Counted from the first letter of the stretch, positions 1 to 13,799 are shown. The stretch: DNA of 64,000 nucleotides from Plasmodium malariae (GCF_900090045.1 NC_041781.1:1529501-1593500), one strand, 5' to 3'. Translations and numbers: made by a program. The notes: generated from the sequence alone by a model not told the origin.

Positions 1-604
1 GTACCTTGCGTGTTCATGTAATTTATCGATTGCTGGAACGAAAATGTAAATTTTTTTTTAATTTTGTACCTTTTTTTTTTCATTCCTAATAAGATGTTAA
101 TTTTGTTTACAATTATATACGATTATGTACCATTTGCTATAGTAGAGTAGTTCCCCTGTGTTTTCCTGTTTGTTTATATATATATATATATGAACATATT
201 TTTATATATATTTATATTTTTACCCTACTGAAATTCGCATTGTGTCGTACATATTGAATACATGTTCTATTTTTCTTCTTTACTTATGTGATAGAGAAAA
301 TTAACTGGAATTGTGAGTATCGAGTATGAAAAAAATGAATCAGCTTCAGATGCAGTACGAATGTATGATGGTGGTTTCTTGAATGACAATAGAATTAGGG
401 TTTTTTTAGACTGTCGTTAGAATTTCATTAATTTAAAAAAAAAAAAAAAAAAAAAAGGAAAGATGGGACAAAAGAAGAGAAAATTAGAAGATAAGAAGTT
501 GAGATTATATGAAGCCAAGTGAAATTGTGCGGACATGGGAACAAAATATTAGAGAAATGCTTTTAAAACTACACCCTTCTTAATAATTAAATTACGTACA
601 TTTG

Positions 605-649
<45 letters not shown>

Positions 650-1269
650 AAATTAAATATGTGTATTTCAAGTTTAGTTACGTTATGAATATATAACTAC
701 GCATGTTATGTATACATAAAAAGTTAATACTAATTTATAATTTTTTAATTGTACATATACATATAGCCAAGCTTCCTGTTGTTGCACTCATTTGAAAGAA
801 GATAAAACGAGGAAAAGATTTTTTAACATACCATATGAATATATATATATATATGTGTGTATGTATTTATACGTATTTATATGTATATATACATATGTAT
901 ATATATATGTGTATGTGTGTATGCTTTTATATGTACTTATAAGAATAATTACGCATATATTAAAAAATTAAAATGATAGGTAACAAATACCCTCTATCAC
1001 CATTTCATCTTTTGTGACATATTTTATTGAAGTTATAATTTTTTTTTTCTTTTTTTTTTTTTTTTTTTTTCATCATTACTTCATTATTTATCTTTTTAGT
1101 GTTTTAATAATGTTCATAATTCTTTGATATGGTAAATATGCTTAATGTGTTGAAATTGTATATCTTAAATATATTAAATATATTGAATATATTAAACATA
1201 TCATTTATATTGGGTATATTGGATATATTGAATTTATTAACCTTACGTAAATATTTTATGTTATATATA

Positions 1270-1302
<33 letters not shown>

Positions 1303-1624
1303 CTCTAATTAATTAAGCGACATATATTACATGTATTGTTAAAGGAAAATTAAGAACGAAATGTTGTCCTGAAGAACTATGATAGGAAAGTAAACTACTA
1401 TGGTTATGCATTAAAAGTTCATTAAAAAAATATCATATGAGTGAATAGGAACAAGGTTTTGTAGCAAACGCATCCATATGTGCAATGTATGCGTGTATGA
1501 AAATATATGTGCGTATATTTGTATGTATGTACTTTATCTATTATTATAAGCGTCAAGCCTTTTCATAAGTAAAAACGAGATGAACTTTGAAGGTAGGGGT
1601 AAATGCCGACGCATCCCTGCGAAA

Positions 1625-1669
<45 letters not shown>

Positions 1670-2691
1670 TTATATATATATTTATATATATATTTATATA
1701 TATATTTATATATATATTTATATATATATTTATATATTTATTTATTCATATATGTGTGTGTGAGCAAGTATACCACTTTTCGCGAATTAATTTGTGCATC
1801 ATTTTGTGTAAAAAGAATAAAAAAATTGCAAAGCAAAAATACAGTAACATTATAATACTCCTATATGTAATCCGGGACGTTGAATATATATATATTTTTT
1901 TTTTTATTTCCCTTTTATAAAATAAAATTTTTTGAAAGTGTGCGTATATGTATCAAGTATACAAGTATAAATTTTCACCTACACTATATTGTTCAGTGTC
2001 ATATGCACATGAATTACCTGTAAACAATTTTAAAATTTCTCAAGTACAAAATTTGAGTAGTTACGATGGTGTGCTTATATCCTCCCAGCATATAGGCATT
2101 AGGTAACAATTTTATTTGCATAGTCGACTACATGTAAGATTGCAGAAGTGATAACATAAGTAACTGCATACGTAATTGTTTATATGGTTGGCCATTTATT
2201 TGTTTAGTTGCTTGTTTATTATCAATATTATCATTAATACTGTTTTATTTTATTTTATTTTTTAGTTTATATTTTTTTTTTTTTTTTTTGGGATATTTCA
2301 AATTTTTGCAAAATAAAAGTTCATATAAGGGTTATGCAGCATAATATATCCATGCATATGTACACATATCCATGCATATGCATACATATTTATGCATATG
2401 TACATGTATACGTGTCTACATGTGGACAGTTATATTCGTAATCCTCTGAGTATTAACAAGCAGAATGCTGAAAAGGACATTTGCATACATTCCTTTTAAC
2501 TGCGGAACAAATGGGTACAGCATAATACTATCCATCTATATGTAATAGCACATGTTGAACAAAGCCTTGAAATATTTACAACTATATTTATATTGTTTTC
2601 ATAAGGGCATTTGTTCTTATATTCATATGGTATATTGTTACGTTTGCATGATGCCATAGGGGCTATATCATAAATACGACGTTTTACAAAC
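1..2691. other. Intergenic, low complexity
   Basis: No convincing coding exon is visible. The stretch holds (TA)n tracts (about 168-190, 608-641, 840-855), long T runs near 1041-1070 and 1275-1301, and a TATATATTTATA array (1620-1745). Near 2340-2420 there are several CATGCATATG-like words. Open frames here come only from the repeats. I see no telomere repeat. Confidence 0.7.
1620..1745. repeat. TATATATTTATA tandem array
   Basis: A (TA)n run passes into a regular array in which an extra T interrupts TA at a fixed spacing of 14 bases (TATATATTTATATA-like unit, about seven copies). It has no coding context. Confidence 0.85.
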
Positions 2692-4536
2692 ATGGAGCAC
2701 TTAAAAGAAATTATGAACGAGTATGAAAAAATCAAAGTGCGCCTAAAAAAGAGCAAGTACGAGTATATGGAAAAAATAGGCGCAGACGCACCGACTGGGA
2801 AATTCTATGCTGAAAAGAATGTTTTTCATAATTTATTTAAAGTGATTGATAGTTATTACTGTTTACTCCTTTTTTTTGGAAAAAGAAGAAAAAATAAAAA
2901 TAAAAATAAAAAAAGTAATAGGAATAGGAATAGGAATAGAAGTAGAAGAAGAAGTGGAAGAAGAAGTGGAAGAAAAAGTAGCAGTAGAGGTAGAAGTAGA
3001 GGTAGAAGTAGAGGTAGAAGTACACGTAGAAGTAGAAATAGAAGTAGAAATAGAAGTAGAAATAGAAGTAAATATAGTTATAGTGATAGAAGTACACGTA
3101 CAAGTAGAAATATTCTTGTAGGGGTTGACATTGACAGTGATGCGGATGATACCACCTCTAACGATGCTGCTAATGGCAGTCGCTTTCACCCGCGCAGTTG
3201 CATTAGGAACGACGATATAGTGAAACAAAAGGAGGAGAGGAAAAGGAAAAGGATGAACAGTTACAGAACAGACGAAGAAAGCATTGTAATAAAATTAGAA
3301 AGAAAGAAAGTAATACAAAATAGACACATAAAAAAAATTAAAAATTTTGTCAAAATGAACAAAACAATTAATAAGTTTAAAAATTATATAGAAAAGACTT
3401 ACATGAAAAGGGTTAGTTATAACGAAGAGAAAAGGGAAAATAAAAAAGAAAAAAATGTATATTTACAAACTCCCGCTCATACACGCAGGATACGAATCAA
3501 CACAGAACAAAATGTATATTTTGACAAGTTCGTGTTGAGCGTAATTAATTTTTTACATTCTCTTGTTGAAGCCGGGGGGAAGCATGATATGAGAGATAAC
3601 AACATCGACTACACTGCAAACTTCGAATGTGCAAACAATTTTACAAATCAATCGAATGGAATTAGTAGTGTTAGAAGTCATAGCAATGGGCACGGTGAAG
3701 GAGGGCCTCACGTTGAACCGTTAAAGAGGGAGGAGAGGGTGGATGTACATAATGAAGACATAAAATTAAAGATGAATAAAAAGAATTGGAACAATTCACA
3801 AAAATGCTATTTTTTTTATTCAAATGGAAATTCTTTAAAAAGCGAAAAAGATGATAAATATATATTTGGGAAAAAAAAAAAAAAAAATGAAAAAAAAAAA
3901 TTTCTTTTTTTTTTGGAAATTTATAAAAAAAATATGCATCATATTAGTAGTAGTAACTCATACGTATTCTATTATTACCCCTCTTTTATAATTAGAAAAA
4001 TAGACGAGAATTTATTATACCTCATTGACAGTGATATGAACTTAATAAAAATTATGTTTTATTTTAATGTTATACACTTATTTGTTTTTTATTTGTATAT
4101 TATAAATTGTTCAAATGATTATTTGCTTGCTTATATATATATATTTCTAAGCATAGCTGGAAATTTTAAGACAAACTTTAAATTGTCATCCAGAATTATA
4201 GAACAAAATAAAAACATTCTTACCGTATTTTACGTGTTTGCAAGTATTTTGAAGTCGAACATACTTGGGAGTGGTGATCATCCCTTATATGTTGATGTTC
4301 CTCAAGAAGAGAATTACATGGATACTACAACTAAAAATGGAAGTAAAACGAATAGTTCTTTATATAGAGAGGTGAGTGAAATCGGTAGTTGCTACTTTCT
4401 GGGTGATCTGGATAAGTTCTATGTATCTAAGATCAGAGGAGATTTAAAAGAGGAGATGTACATGAGAAGGGGGGGAAGAAAGCATGGGGTAACCAGTAGA
4501 ACTCATATTATAAGTACTAGTAGTACTAGTAGCAGC

Positions 4537-4589
<53 letters not shown>

Positions 4590-5232
4590 AAGCGACAAGG
4601 GACGGAGTTGTAGCCCACCGCAGGCGCATAACCAGAACAACGAAGGTATAACGACCAAAAAGACGAGGCTTTTCCCTAACAGGGAGGGTAGCAAGAAGAG
4701 GGAAGGAGTACACGTAGAAGAAGTATATAATGAGGGAAAAAAAAAAAATGTACCATGTGAGAAATTGAGAAGAAATATTCCATACAACTTAAAGCGACTA
4801 AATATAACACGCGAAAGAGGCGAGTCAAGTAAATCCAGAAATGTTGAGTTTACACATATAAAGGAAAACTTAACTCAATATAAACATTTACTTAATTACT
4901 TTAGCTCAAATAAAGTAAATGACAATTCTAGAGAAGAGGAAGAAAGAAAAAATATAAGTAAAAAATATTATTGGTATTATACACTCATTAATAGTGAGAA
5001 TGAAGTCGATTCAGTAAATTTAGCTCTAAACTTAAGTACAACTAATCATAATAATTTATCTTTCTATAAAAGTTATATAAAAGAACATATTTATAATCTC
5101 TTTTTAAATAAATATAATTTAAAAATTCCAAAAAATGAAAATCCTCCGAATGAATCAGAAAAAAAGGAGCAAACAAATAGCCTCTCAATCCTTGGCAATT
5201 ACAAGAAACTGTTTAGTCAGTTTTTTTCCTAA
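2692..5232 (+). CDS. Conserved Plasmodium-type protein, unknown function (RS-rich, poly-Ser)
   Basis: A single open frame of 846 codons starting at an ATG; I do not recognise the family. Residues about 64-142 are Arg/Ser/Asn-rich with many RS and RNRS dipeptides, resembling the RS domains of splicing factors. The middle (about 455-500) is hydrophobic (residues like FYFNVIHLFVFYLY and YIYIFLSIAG) and could be one or two membrane segments. An AGT-encoded poly-Ser tract of over 20 residues lies at about 606-633. The last 150 residues are charged and helical with normal complexity. RS repeats and hydrophobic segments are an odd pair. No signal peptide is apparent. It lies in tandem upstream of the CLAG gene, about 1.7 kb away. 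Confidence 0.82.
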
Positions 5233-6975
5233 TTGATGTATTTTGTAATACGTAATGTGTACATATTTTCTTTATAATAATTTTTCTCTTCTGTTACATG
5301 TTTTGTGTGTATGCTTTGGATTTTTTTTTTTTTTCTTTTTTTTTTTTAAAAAAAATAATGAATATCTATTTGTGCATGAACATATAAAGTGCATTGTGCA
5401 GGGGGACAAGCAAACAAATGCCTCTTGTATATCGTTAACATTTTACCCTCCACGCACACACGTATACATATTTATATATATATATATATATATGAATAAA
5501 TACATGCATATATATATAAGCATACCCACGATCATACATCGCATGGGCTTACCTTATATTCTTTTTTTTTTCGATGATTACAAAGTTTTTTGAAATTACA
5601 CATGAAACAAATTAGAAAAGAAAATAAATCGCAAAGAATAAGGGGCACACAGCAGTGAAATGTTGGTTATGTACGCATTTTCCAAGTATGTACGATTACA
5701 CACATGTGTATATGAGTAAGTACGTATGTGTGTACATATTATGTGCATTTTTTTTTTTTTTTTGCCAAAAATGAATAGTGCACTATCAGTGTTCTTATCC
5801 TCTTTTTTTTTTTTTTTTTTTAAATTTTTTTTTTCTCGGGTTAAAATAAAAAAAAAATAGGTTTTCTCCTTCACAACTTTAAGTATATTTTTTTTGTTAT
5901 TTCGTTTTTGATTTTTCTTTTTTCTTTTTTTGTTTTTTCTCTTTGAACTTTTTACATTTCTCAGTTTATTCATTAGAATATGCTTTCGTTCTTCTTAAGT
6001 GTACTGATTCGTCCTATGTGCTGATGCATGGGTAAGTATACTTGCGTATACGCGTATATTTGTATGTGTGTACGTATTTTGCGTAAGGACCTATGCATGA
6101 GCATAAGCATTGAATATTGGCTGAGCGCTTCCCAGCAATTTCCAGGGGGTGTACGAAATGCGCACAATACAAAATGTGCATTGTGTATTAAGCTAAAACA
6201 AAAAAATAATTTTTAATCGCTATTGCACATTGTTTCGCGTATTTATCTGTTCCTCCATCATTCCTTTCTTTTGATTTTTTTTTTTTCCTTTACTTTCCTA
6301 TTTTTATTTTTTATTTTTTCCCGAATAATTTAAATTACGCATTTATTGTGAGAAGTCAAGAGCGCATGTCCGAGTTGTTCACCGCTTTAAAGAATTGGTA
6401 TTGTGTGTGTACAGTTATGCACGCATAATGCTACTACAAAAAAAAAAAAAAAAAAATTAAATAATAGCAATAGTGAAAGTGCAAGTATCAGTAGTAATAG
6501 AAGTACACCAAGTAGTACTGAGTATCACTAAGTAGTACTGAGTAGCACTAAGTAGTACTGAGTATCACTAAGTAGTAGACGTAACCGTGATAAGCGGAGG
6601 GAACTACAGCGAAGCGGAAGCGTTCATGCCCCCTGTGTTCTCCCCTTTCTTTCTTTTGTAGTTTCTCAATTTTGTAGTTTCTCAATTTTGTAGTTTCTCA
6701 ATTTTGTAGTTTCTCAATTTTGTAGTTTCTCAATTTTGTAGTTTCTCAATTTTGTATTTTCTCTATTTTGTATTTTCTCTATTTTGTATTTTCTCTTTAT
6801 TTTGTTTTCTCCTTATTTTGTTTTCTCCTTATTTTGTTTTCTCCTTATTTTGTTTTCTCCTTATTTTGTTTTCTCTTTATTTTTTATTTCGTTTCGCATG
6901 TGTTTCCATCCGTGGGTTCTTCCATTTTTTTAGTACCTCCTTTTTTTTCTTTTTCCCCACTCCCATCTTTTTAAA
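5233..6975. other. Intergenic/5' region of the CLAG gene
   Basis: No gene is seen. It contains T-rich and A-rich runs, a small array of the 21-base unit GTAGTACTGAGTATCACTAA-like (6505-6570), and a 16-base minisatellite ending about 90 bases before the CLAG start. TGCAC/GTGCA pentamers occur at 6418-6422 and 6479-6483. In P. falciparum that core is bound by the invasion regulator AP2-I, but a pentamer alone is weak evidence. Confidence 0.6.
6657..6885. repeat. Evolving 16-bp minisatellite in the CLAG 5' region
   Basis: About fourteen 16-base units occur in three successive flavours: TAGTTTCTCAATTTTG (about six copies), TATTTTCTCTATTTTG (two to three), then TTTTCTCCTTATTTTG (five to six). The period stays at 16 while the sequence drifts, apart from short length changes at the junctions. 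Confidence 0.85.
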
Positions 6976-9900
6976 ATGCCAAAAGTCAGCTTACCCCTTT
7001 TGGCTCTTCTGGCCACCTGTTTCATAAGTGCAAGTTCTTCCTTTGAATTGAATCTAACAAAGGGGTTAAGGTATAGTACCGAGGTGAACATAAGAAATAT
7101 ACAAGTGGAAGATAATAGTCTAAGAACATGTGAGCATATACTTAATTATATGCATGCAAAGAACACACTGACAAATCATGATAAAGCATTTTTTCAAAAA
7201 AATTGCGATAAAACATTAGATAAGATAAAGGAAGACAGTATTGATAAAAATGTAAAAAAAGAAATAAATGAATTAGTCCTAAGTGTAACTCATTTAAGAT
7301 GCCATTATTACAATACGATAATAACAAATAATAGTGCGATGGCCTTAAAGTATATATTGCTAAGTATAGACAATTCGTTAAGTGATGAAAATGCAATTAC
7401 AAGAACTAAGGAAATACTAAAATTTAATAGATATATATTGGATAACACGAACATACGAAATGTACAAGAAATGCTTGTGCTAAGTAGTAAAAATGACGAG
7501 TTTATGAATGAATCAAAATCGAAAGTTATAGAAAACATACATAAAGATTTTACTCTTTTTAATGATTATTTAGTTATATCATCTGGTCAAGTAAAAGTTA
7601 TAGAAAATCTGCCATTTGAAACTTTTGTTAATGTGAAAAAAGAAAAATTCTGTTCAAATTATATACATTTATGTCAAAAATTTTATGAACAAGTCATAAT
7701 TTATTTTCGAATGAAAAATATTTTTAATGAATTAGTGGACTATGTGGACAAAAATTCAACAACTTTTAAAAAAGAAAAATTATTGCAACTACTAGATTTA
7801 AGTTATAACACAGAGAAGGAAATAAAAGAACATAATAAATATGCCTTAGGAGGAGAAAAACAAAGGGGAAAAAAGGAACAGAGTGAACAAAACGTAGTAT
7901 CATCATTACATAAATATGTCGACTTGTACAGCTCAAACAAATTACTTGTCAATATAAAGCTGAAGGAAGGGGGAAGTGAAACTCTTGGGGAGGATAATCA
8001 GCATGATCAGGGGGGTATAAATCCTTTTGAAGAAAGCTCAGTAGTAACAAATAAAAATATAAAAAACGAGTTGAACGATGATGAGAAATACTCAGAATTA
8101 ATGAATACTATTAAGAATTACATCCTGCACGTTACTGAGGTCGACAAGGATATAAATAATATGGTTCTAGAGTTGGAGGACGAGGATATAGAAAAATGTA
8201 AGTAACTTCCTCCCTAAAGTGGAGTACTGCAAATGGGAAAAATAGAGAAAATTGAGGATAATGTGGAACTCCACTTACAGGAAAGAGCAGATAAACTCAG
8301 GGGCATATCCCGTATCCCTACTATTTCATCCCCGTCTTATTGCTTCGTGCTCCTTCCTAGTGCTATTTATTACTTCTTTATTACTTCATATTATTCCATA
8401 TTCATATCATTTTTTTTTTTTTTTTTTTTTTTTTCTTCCTTTATCCCTCTGCTTTCGCCTTGCGCAGTCCTCGTTGAGCTGAACTTCTTTCTGTATTATG
8501 GTTTCCTAAATATCGAAGAGGATAAAGATTTGATAACACTGAACGACATTTCGCCTACTTTTACAAATTTGTATCGAGCTAATCATATAGTCTTTCTTTA
8601 TCTTTTAAAAACAAAATATGAAGAAAACAAGCATTCGGAATATCAGACATTTAAATTTTATAAAAATATGAAATTTGAAAAATTCAACAAAGAAAAATTA
8701 AGCTCTCATTTTAGTGTGACGAGCCCAATAACAAGTTTGTCTAAAGTTTTACCAGATACAATAAATAAGCATTTCTTAAAAATATTTCCAAGTATTCCCA
8801 AAGATTTTGTAATTGAACCTTCTGAACGACCGAAATACCAGTTCTTTTTTACCATGGCCTTCAAGGACTGCAACATCAACCAGAGTATGTATCAAGTGCT
8901 TTGGCACAGAAAACAAACATGCACATATGTACAAATATATACGCGCATGTACACATACACATATGTATGCACATGCGCACTTATCTGGTTTACACGCACA
9001 TTTATCCTGCACCCAGACCATTATGTATGACATTTATGCACATACTTTTATATTTTTTTCTTTTTTTTTGCGTAGATTACTCCCAAGTGGCAAAGGATTT
9101 ATGGGCCGAACTGTTGTATGCCTATGATCACTTTGGATGTAAGAAAGAGATATATTTCACTCTAAACTTTTCTCACCTCGTTGAAACATTTTCCATACGT
9201 TTCTCTCGTGTCCTTACTATCCCCTCACCCATGGGCTATTCGTTACAATCATACTGTTACCCCACTATTATGTTTCTATTACGTTACTGTTACTTCATTT
9301 TTTTTTTTTTTTCTTTTTTGTTTAAACCTATATAGGGTTTTATTTCCACCCCAAGGAAGTTATTTCCAGTTTTACCAAAACGAGCTTCGTGAGGCAAATG
9401 CTAAGTTAGTAAAGAATAACTATTATCTTATCCACTTTACATCGCTTAGCTGCAAACAATGTGCATAATTGGACTATTTGATGTTTTGTTTTATCCTGTA
9501 TGCAGAGAGTATGTGTGTGTGTTCTGTCGCCACTAGTTCAATGTAGTTACTTACGACCCTTTGTACGTCCATTTGAACTCACCTCATTTGAACTCACCTC
9601 ATTTGAACTCACCTCATTTGAACTCACCTCATTTGAACTCACCTTTGAACTATTTGAACTCACCCCATTTGAACTCACCCCATTTGAACTCACCCCATTT
9701 GAACTCACCCCATTTGAACTCACCCCATTTGAACTCACCCCATTTGAACTCACCCCATTTGAACTGCATTTTGAATTTCGTGTTCTCTGCTGAGTTATTC
9801 TCCCCTTGTTTTATCACTTTGCATCTTTTCCTATTTTTCATTTTTATCCATTTTTCTGGCATTTCCCAACATTTATTCGCCGCATGCACAGTCAGCAGGA

Positions 9901-10412
9901 ACTTCATCCTGAGGTTCACAGAACCCCTGGTGTACCTGGACACACAGATAGCTAAATTGATGGACCTAATACATTTATGCCTCCAAATGGACAAATCTAA
10001 ATATGAATTGAATCTATCAATATCTAGTAAATTCTTCAATTATGGTGGTGATTTCTACAGTTTCAAAGGAAACGATAAGAAGAAAACCATGTATACTTAT
10101 GACTATATAGACTCTATTGCTAATAATTATTATTTTTATAGTAATGAAAAATATGAAGTTTTTAAATTTGAATATAACGATAACTTATACTTAAGTTTCC
10201 CTAATGTTTATAGTCTTGCTTATCAGTTGTTTAATGAATTAGCTATAAACATGAATGTAGTTACAAATGCTCCTTTAAAAAAGAAGTTAAAAGATAAATC
10301 TAAATATGCTTACTTTACATTAATGAATATTATTGGTAAAAATCCTGATATATATTCGAAGGGACCACGTTTGGTTTTTGCCGCGTATATGCTAGCCTTG
10401 GGTAAGCCAAAA

Positions 10413-10444
<32 letters not shown>

Positions 10445-13400
10445 GAAAGAAAAGAAAGAAAAGAAAGAAAAGAAAGAAAAGAAAAAAAAGAACTATGTCC
10501 ATCCTGTAATTCGTTTGACGTAGCGTTACATTAAGCATTAGCTGTCATATTAGTCATTGTATTTGTTGATATGTTCCCCTCCGTACTTGCACTTGCCTTT
10601 CTTGCACTTGCCTTTCTTGCGCATTCCTCCCTTGCACATAAATATAAAACCATATGTGTCAACTGCTCCCTGCAGTGTACTACATCGAATCGCACATAGA
10701 TATCTCGAGGTACCAGCCGAAGGAACACTTCTTTATGAAGCAGTCACTACCCCTCATAGGGACATTCGACAGTGGAGATTACAACCTTTTAAAGACAAGA
10801 TGCAAAATGCTTACTAAATTCATACAAATAAATAAGGATGAAAATGATTTTCCGCATACGCACATTGAAGAGTACATTAAGATGTTAAGCCTAACGAGTA
10901 TCGTGTTGTGGGGAAAGGAAAGCAAGAAGTCCGTCTACTATGACGACGATGTGAGTTTGTACAAAAAAATGATGATTGCCTGTGTTTTTAACGGAGGTAA
11001 AATCTCGAATTTGTAACTAGTCTAGGCTATACACTAAATTGGGGGATGGAAATGGGCAAATTCTCATTAAGGGGTGTTTGCCCCACTGATCTCCCCCCCC
11101 CCTCACCTTCTTATTTTTTTTTTCTTTTTTTTCTTTCTTTTCCTTTGTTACTCTATTGCTTTTATTACTTTATTTTTTTTTTTTTTTTTTTTTACCTTAA
11201 ATCCCATAGCGAACTGCTAACAGCGAGTTAAAAATTGCTAATCATTAACATACTCCACGTCTTGTCAACACACTCCACTACTTATCAATACCAACCATCT
11301 TCCCCCCCCCCATTCTGTAGGTAAAACGGTGCAGGAGAAAGTAATAGAAAGGATCAAGGACTCATGTGACGTAAAGTTTTATGGACTGGACCCAAAAAAC
11401 CTGGACAATTTTATTAACATTACTTTAAGTATTAATAAATGGAATCCAATTATATTAGAAAAATTAGCACAATCATTTATTTTAACTTGCAAGATACAGA
11501 AGTTAATGTATACTTCCATAGATGTAGAAAACATAACATTACAGAATTTTTATAAGTTATCTGTAGCTCCAGAAATGTTAAAGACATATCATTGTTTTAA
11601 GTTAGGTAGACAAGCTGCTACATTACTTGAATCAATTATTCTAAAAAAAAAATTTGTTCGATTTAGAGTTAGTGATGCTATGGATGTTTACGAATTTTTT
11701 TATACAAAGAAAGTACTATCAGAAAATGTAAAGAAAGATTTTGAAAAATTTTTAAAGAATAAAAAGTTATATGAAAAAAAGCAATATAATGCGATGAGAA
11801 CATTTAGTCCACTAAGTGCAGAAGAAACAACAAAAATAATAGAAAGTCATCAGTGTTATTGGTTCAATAGCTACGAGAATTTCAAGCTCCTTTGGATGCA
11901 TGTCTCGAGTAATGCCTTTTCTCCTTCTCTTCGTATCGTTTTGTCTGTCTATTTGGGAGAATAGGAGGATGCCCTTCCTGTATTGCATTTATATACATTC
12001 CAATATCTACATACCACTCCATAAATACTTCTATTTACCGCTAACATATATACCGCACAAATGTTTACTTTTTCTTGCGGATCCTTCTTTCCTGTTCAGG
12101 TAACTTGGGCACAGGGACTTACCTGAGTAATTTCTTTTCCGAAATTTGGAAAAACTTGCATTTCGTTTTTAAGAGAAAGGTGCGAGTGAAGGATGTAGAA
12201 TATTTTTCAGGTATGCGTGAAACTAGCTCCTCCTTTGATTTTGTTTGCACATTCGTATGTTTTGTAACCGCGTATTGTGGTAGTTCTTCCCCTGACACAC
12301 GCACGTACACACACACATACACATGCACGTACACGTACACACACACATACACATGCACGTACACGTACACGTACACGTACACACACACATACACATGCAT
12401 GTACACACACACGTACACACACACATACACATGTTTGTGTGCCCCTCCCCCGCTTGTAACCCCGCAGGAGATATATCACAGATGGGACTGATAGACTACT
12501 ACTCCCCCCTGGTACATTCAGAAGCCTTCTGCCAAGAAAAGATGCAAAGTTTATTTATATCATTAAGAGATGACCAAGAAGAGAATCGTGTAGACATACC
12601 TGATAAAATAAAAAGTGCATATTATAAGTGCAAACTAGACTATTACAAAAATCATCATACGGATCCAATTCATATAATCCAACCAGGCGATTTCTTAGAA
12701 AAGAAAGTCTATGTATTAAAGCAGCCATATTATTTGATAGGTAACATAGACAATACTCATAAGAAAAAACTGGTAAGACTATTTCTTACTGAGAGTACAT
12801 TAGACTATTTGTTAATGGATGATATACACATACCGGAATGCTTTGGACGTTGTAAAGTGGAGCATTTTAATAAAGTTATATTGAAAAATGTAAAAGCTAA
12901 AGCATCTAAAGTTATAGATAATTCTTTAATTCCGGAGAGTGCAATATTATTGACAAGAAAAGAAATGACTGTATATGTTCATAATTCATATGTTCATAAT
13001 TTAAAAAGAGATGCACTAACCAATGAAAATATTACAAGAAAAGATATTGAAGATAATGATGTTCGAGTTTGTTTAGGTGTAGGAACATACTTTAATAAAC
13101 CATTTCTTACCAATGAACATTTTAACTTAACATATAAACCCATGATAGATTTTCCCAGTGGACACAACTTTAAAATTTTCCTTAGAAAGAATGAGCACTT
13201 AGTACCGAAAAATGAGAATGACGACTGCTACGTGCACTACAGACTGTCCATATCATATATGAGTAAGAGGCGGCAAAAAAAAGGAAAAAAGGAAAAAAGG
13301 AAAAAAGGAAAAAAAAAAATATATAAAAAAAATAGTGGGAAAAAATTGTGAAAAAATATGTAATATATGAACGCTTAAATTGGTAGTATACAAGATGGGA

Positions 13401-13799
13401 AAAAACTCCCTTACATGTTCATAAAAATGTGTGCATATGCCAAAATATATAAACCACTGAGAATGCATGACCAACTCGCTTTACGCAATATGTCCTCACG
13501 TTGCTTCACTTTGTCGTTTCACTCTGTCACCATTCAATCGTTTGTTCGTTCGTTCGTTCGTTTGTCCATTTGTCCATTTGTTCACTTGTTCAATCATTTT
13601 ATCATTTCATCATTTTATCATTTCATCATTTTATCATTTCATCATTTTATCATTTCATCATTTTATCATTTCATCATTTTATCATTTCATCATTTTATCA
13701 TTTTATCATTTTTCTGTTTATTTTCCAGAAATAAGAGATCCATATCAGGAAATTAGCGCGGACTTAATAAAGAATTTGTATATCTTACAAAAAAAATAA
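6976..13799 (+). CDS. CLAG: CLAG/RhopH1 high-molecular-weight rhoptry protein (CLAG9-like by location)
   Basis: Ten exons by eye: 6976-8197, 8468-8884, 9076-9138, 9336-9404, 9892-10401, 10676-10996, 11321-11908, 12100-12210, 12468-13262, 13729-13799. They join into 1388 codons plus TAA, the usual CLAG size. The protein begins with a signal peptide ([19 protein letters not shown]). Exon 2 carries the conserved segment with [18 protein letters not shown] text (here [15 protein letters not shown]). CLAG proteins form the RhopH complex with RhopH2 and RhopH3; they are secreted from rhoptries and act at the vacuole and red-cell membrane, where CLAG3 shapes nutrient-channel activity. Linkage to MSP1 matches the P. 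falciparum chromosome 9 copy, so I infer CLAG9-like. Every intron is phase 1 and several hold tandem repeats. The donor of intron 4 (GTTAGT) is the least typical. The last 23-codon exon is the least certain. Confidence 0.93.
9572..9765. repeat. 15-bp minisatellite in CLAG intron 4
   Basis: Units of ATTTGAACTCACCTC (about five copies) are followed, after a short irregular join, by ATTTGAACTCACCCC (about seven copies). It lies wholly between the donor at 9405 and the acceptor ending at 9891. Long open frames on both strands here are products of the 15-base period. Confidence 0.92.
12296..12430. repeat. CA/CGTACA-rich tandem repeat in CLAG intron 8
   Basis: Alternating CACACACATACACATGCACGTACA-like units form a purine-pyrimidine alternating tract inside the 257-base intron between 12211 and 12467. 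Open frames on both strands are artefacts. Confidence 0.85.
13585..13712. repeat. 16-bp minisatellite in CLAG intron 9
   Basis: Repeats of ATCATTTTATCATTTC, about seven copies, lie just before the acceptor (TTTTCCAG, ending 13728). The array forms much of the pyrimidine-rich approach to the last exon. Confidence 0.88.

Noticed and set aside
5596..5973. Minus-strand Lys/Asn-rich frame
   Set aside because: Made of homopolymer runs only, with no conserved-looking segment.
9547..10039. Minus-strand frames with [10 protein letters not shown] or [10 protein letters not shown] repeats
   Set aside because: They are translations of the 15-base minisatellite in CLAG intron 4 and of the antisense of exon 5.
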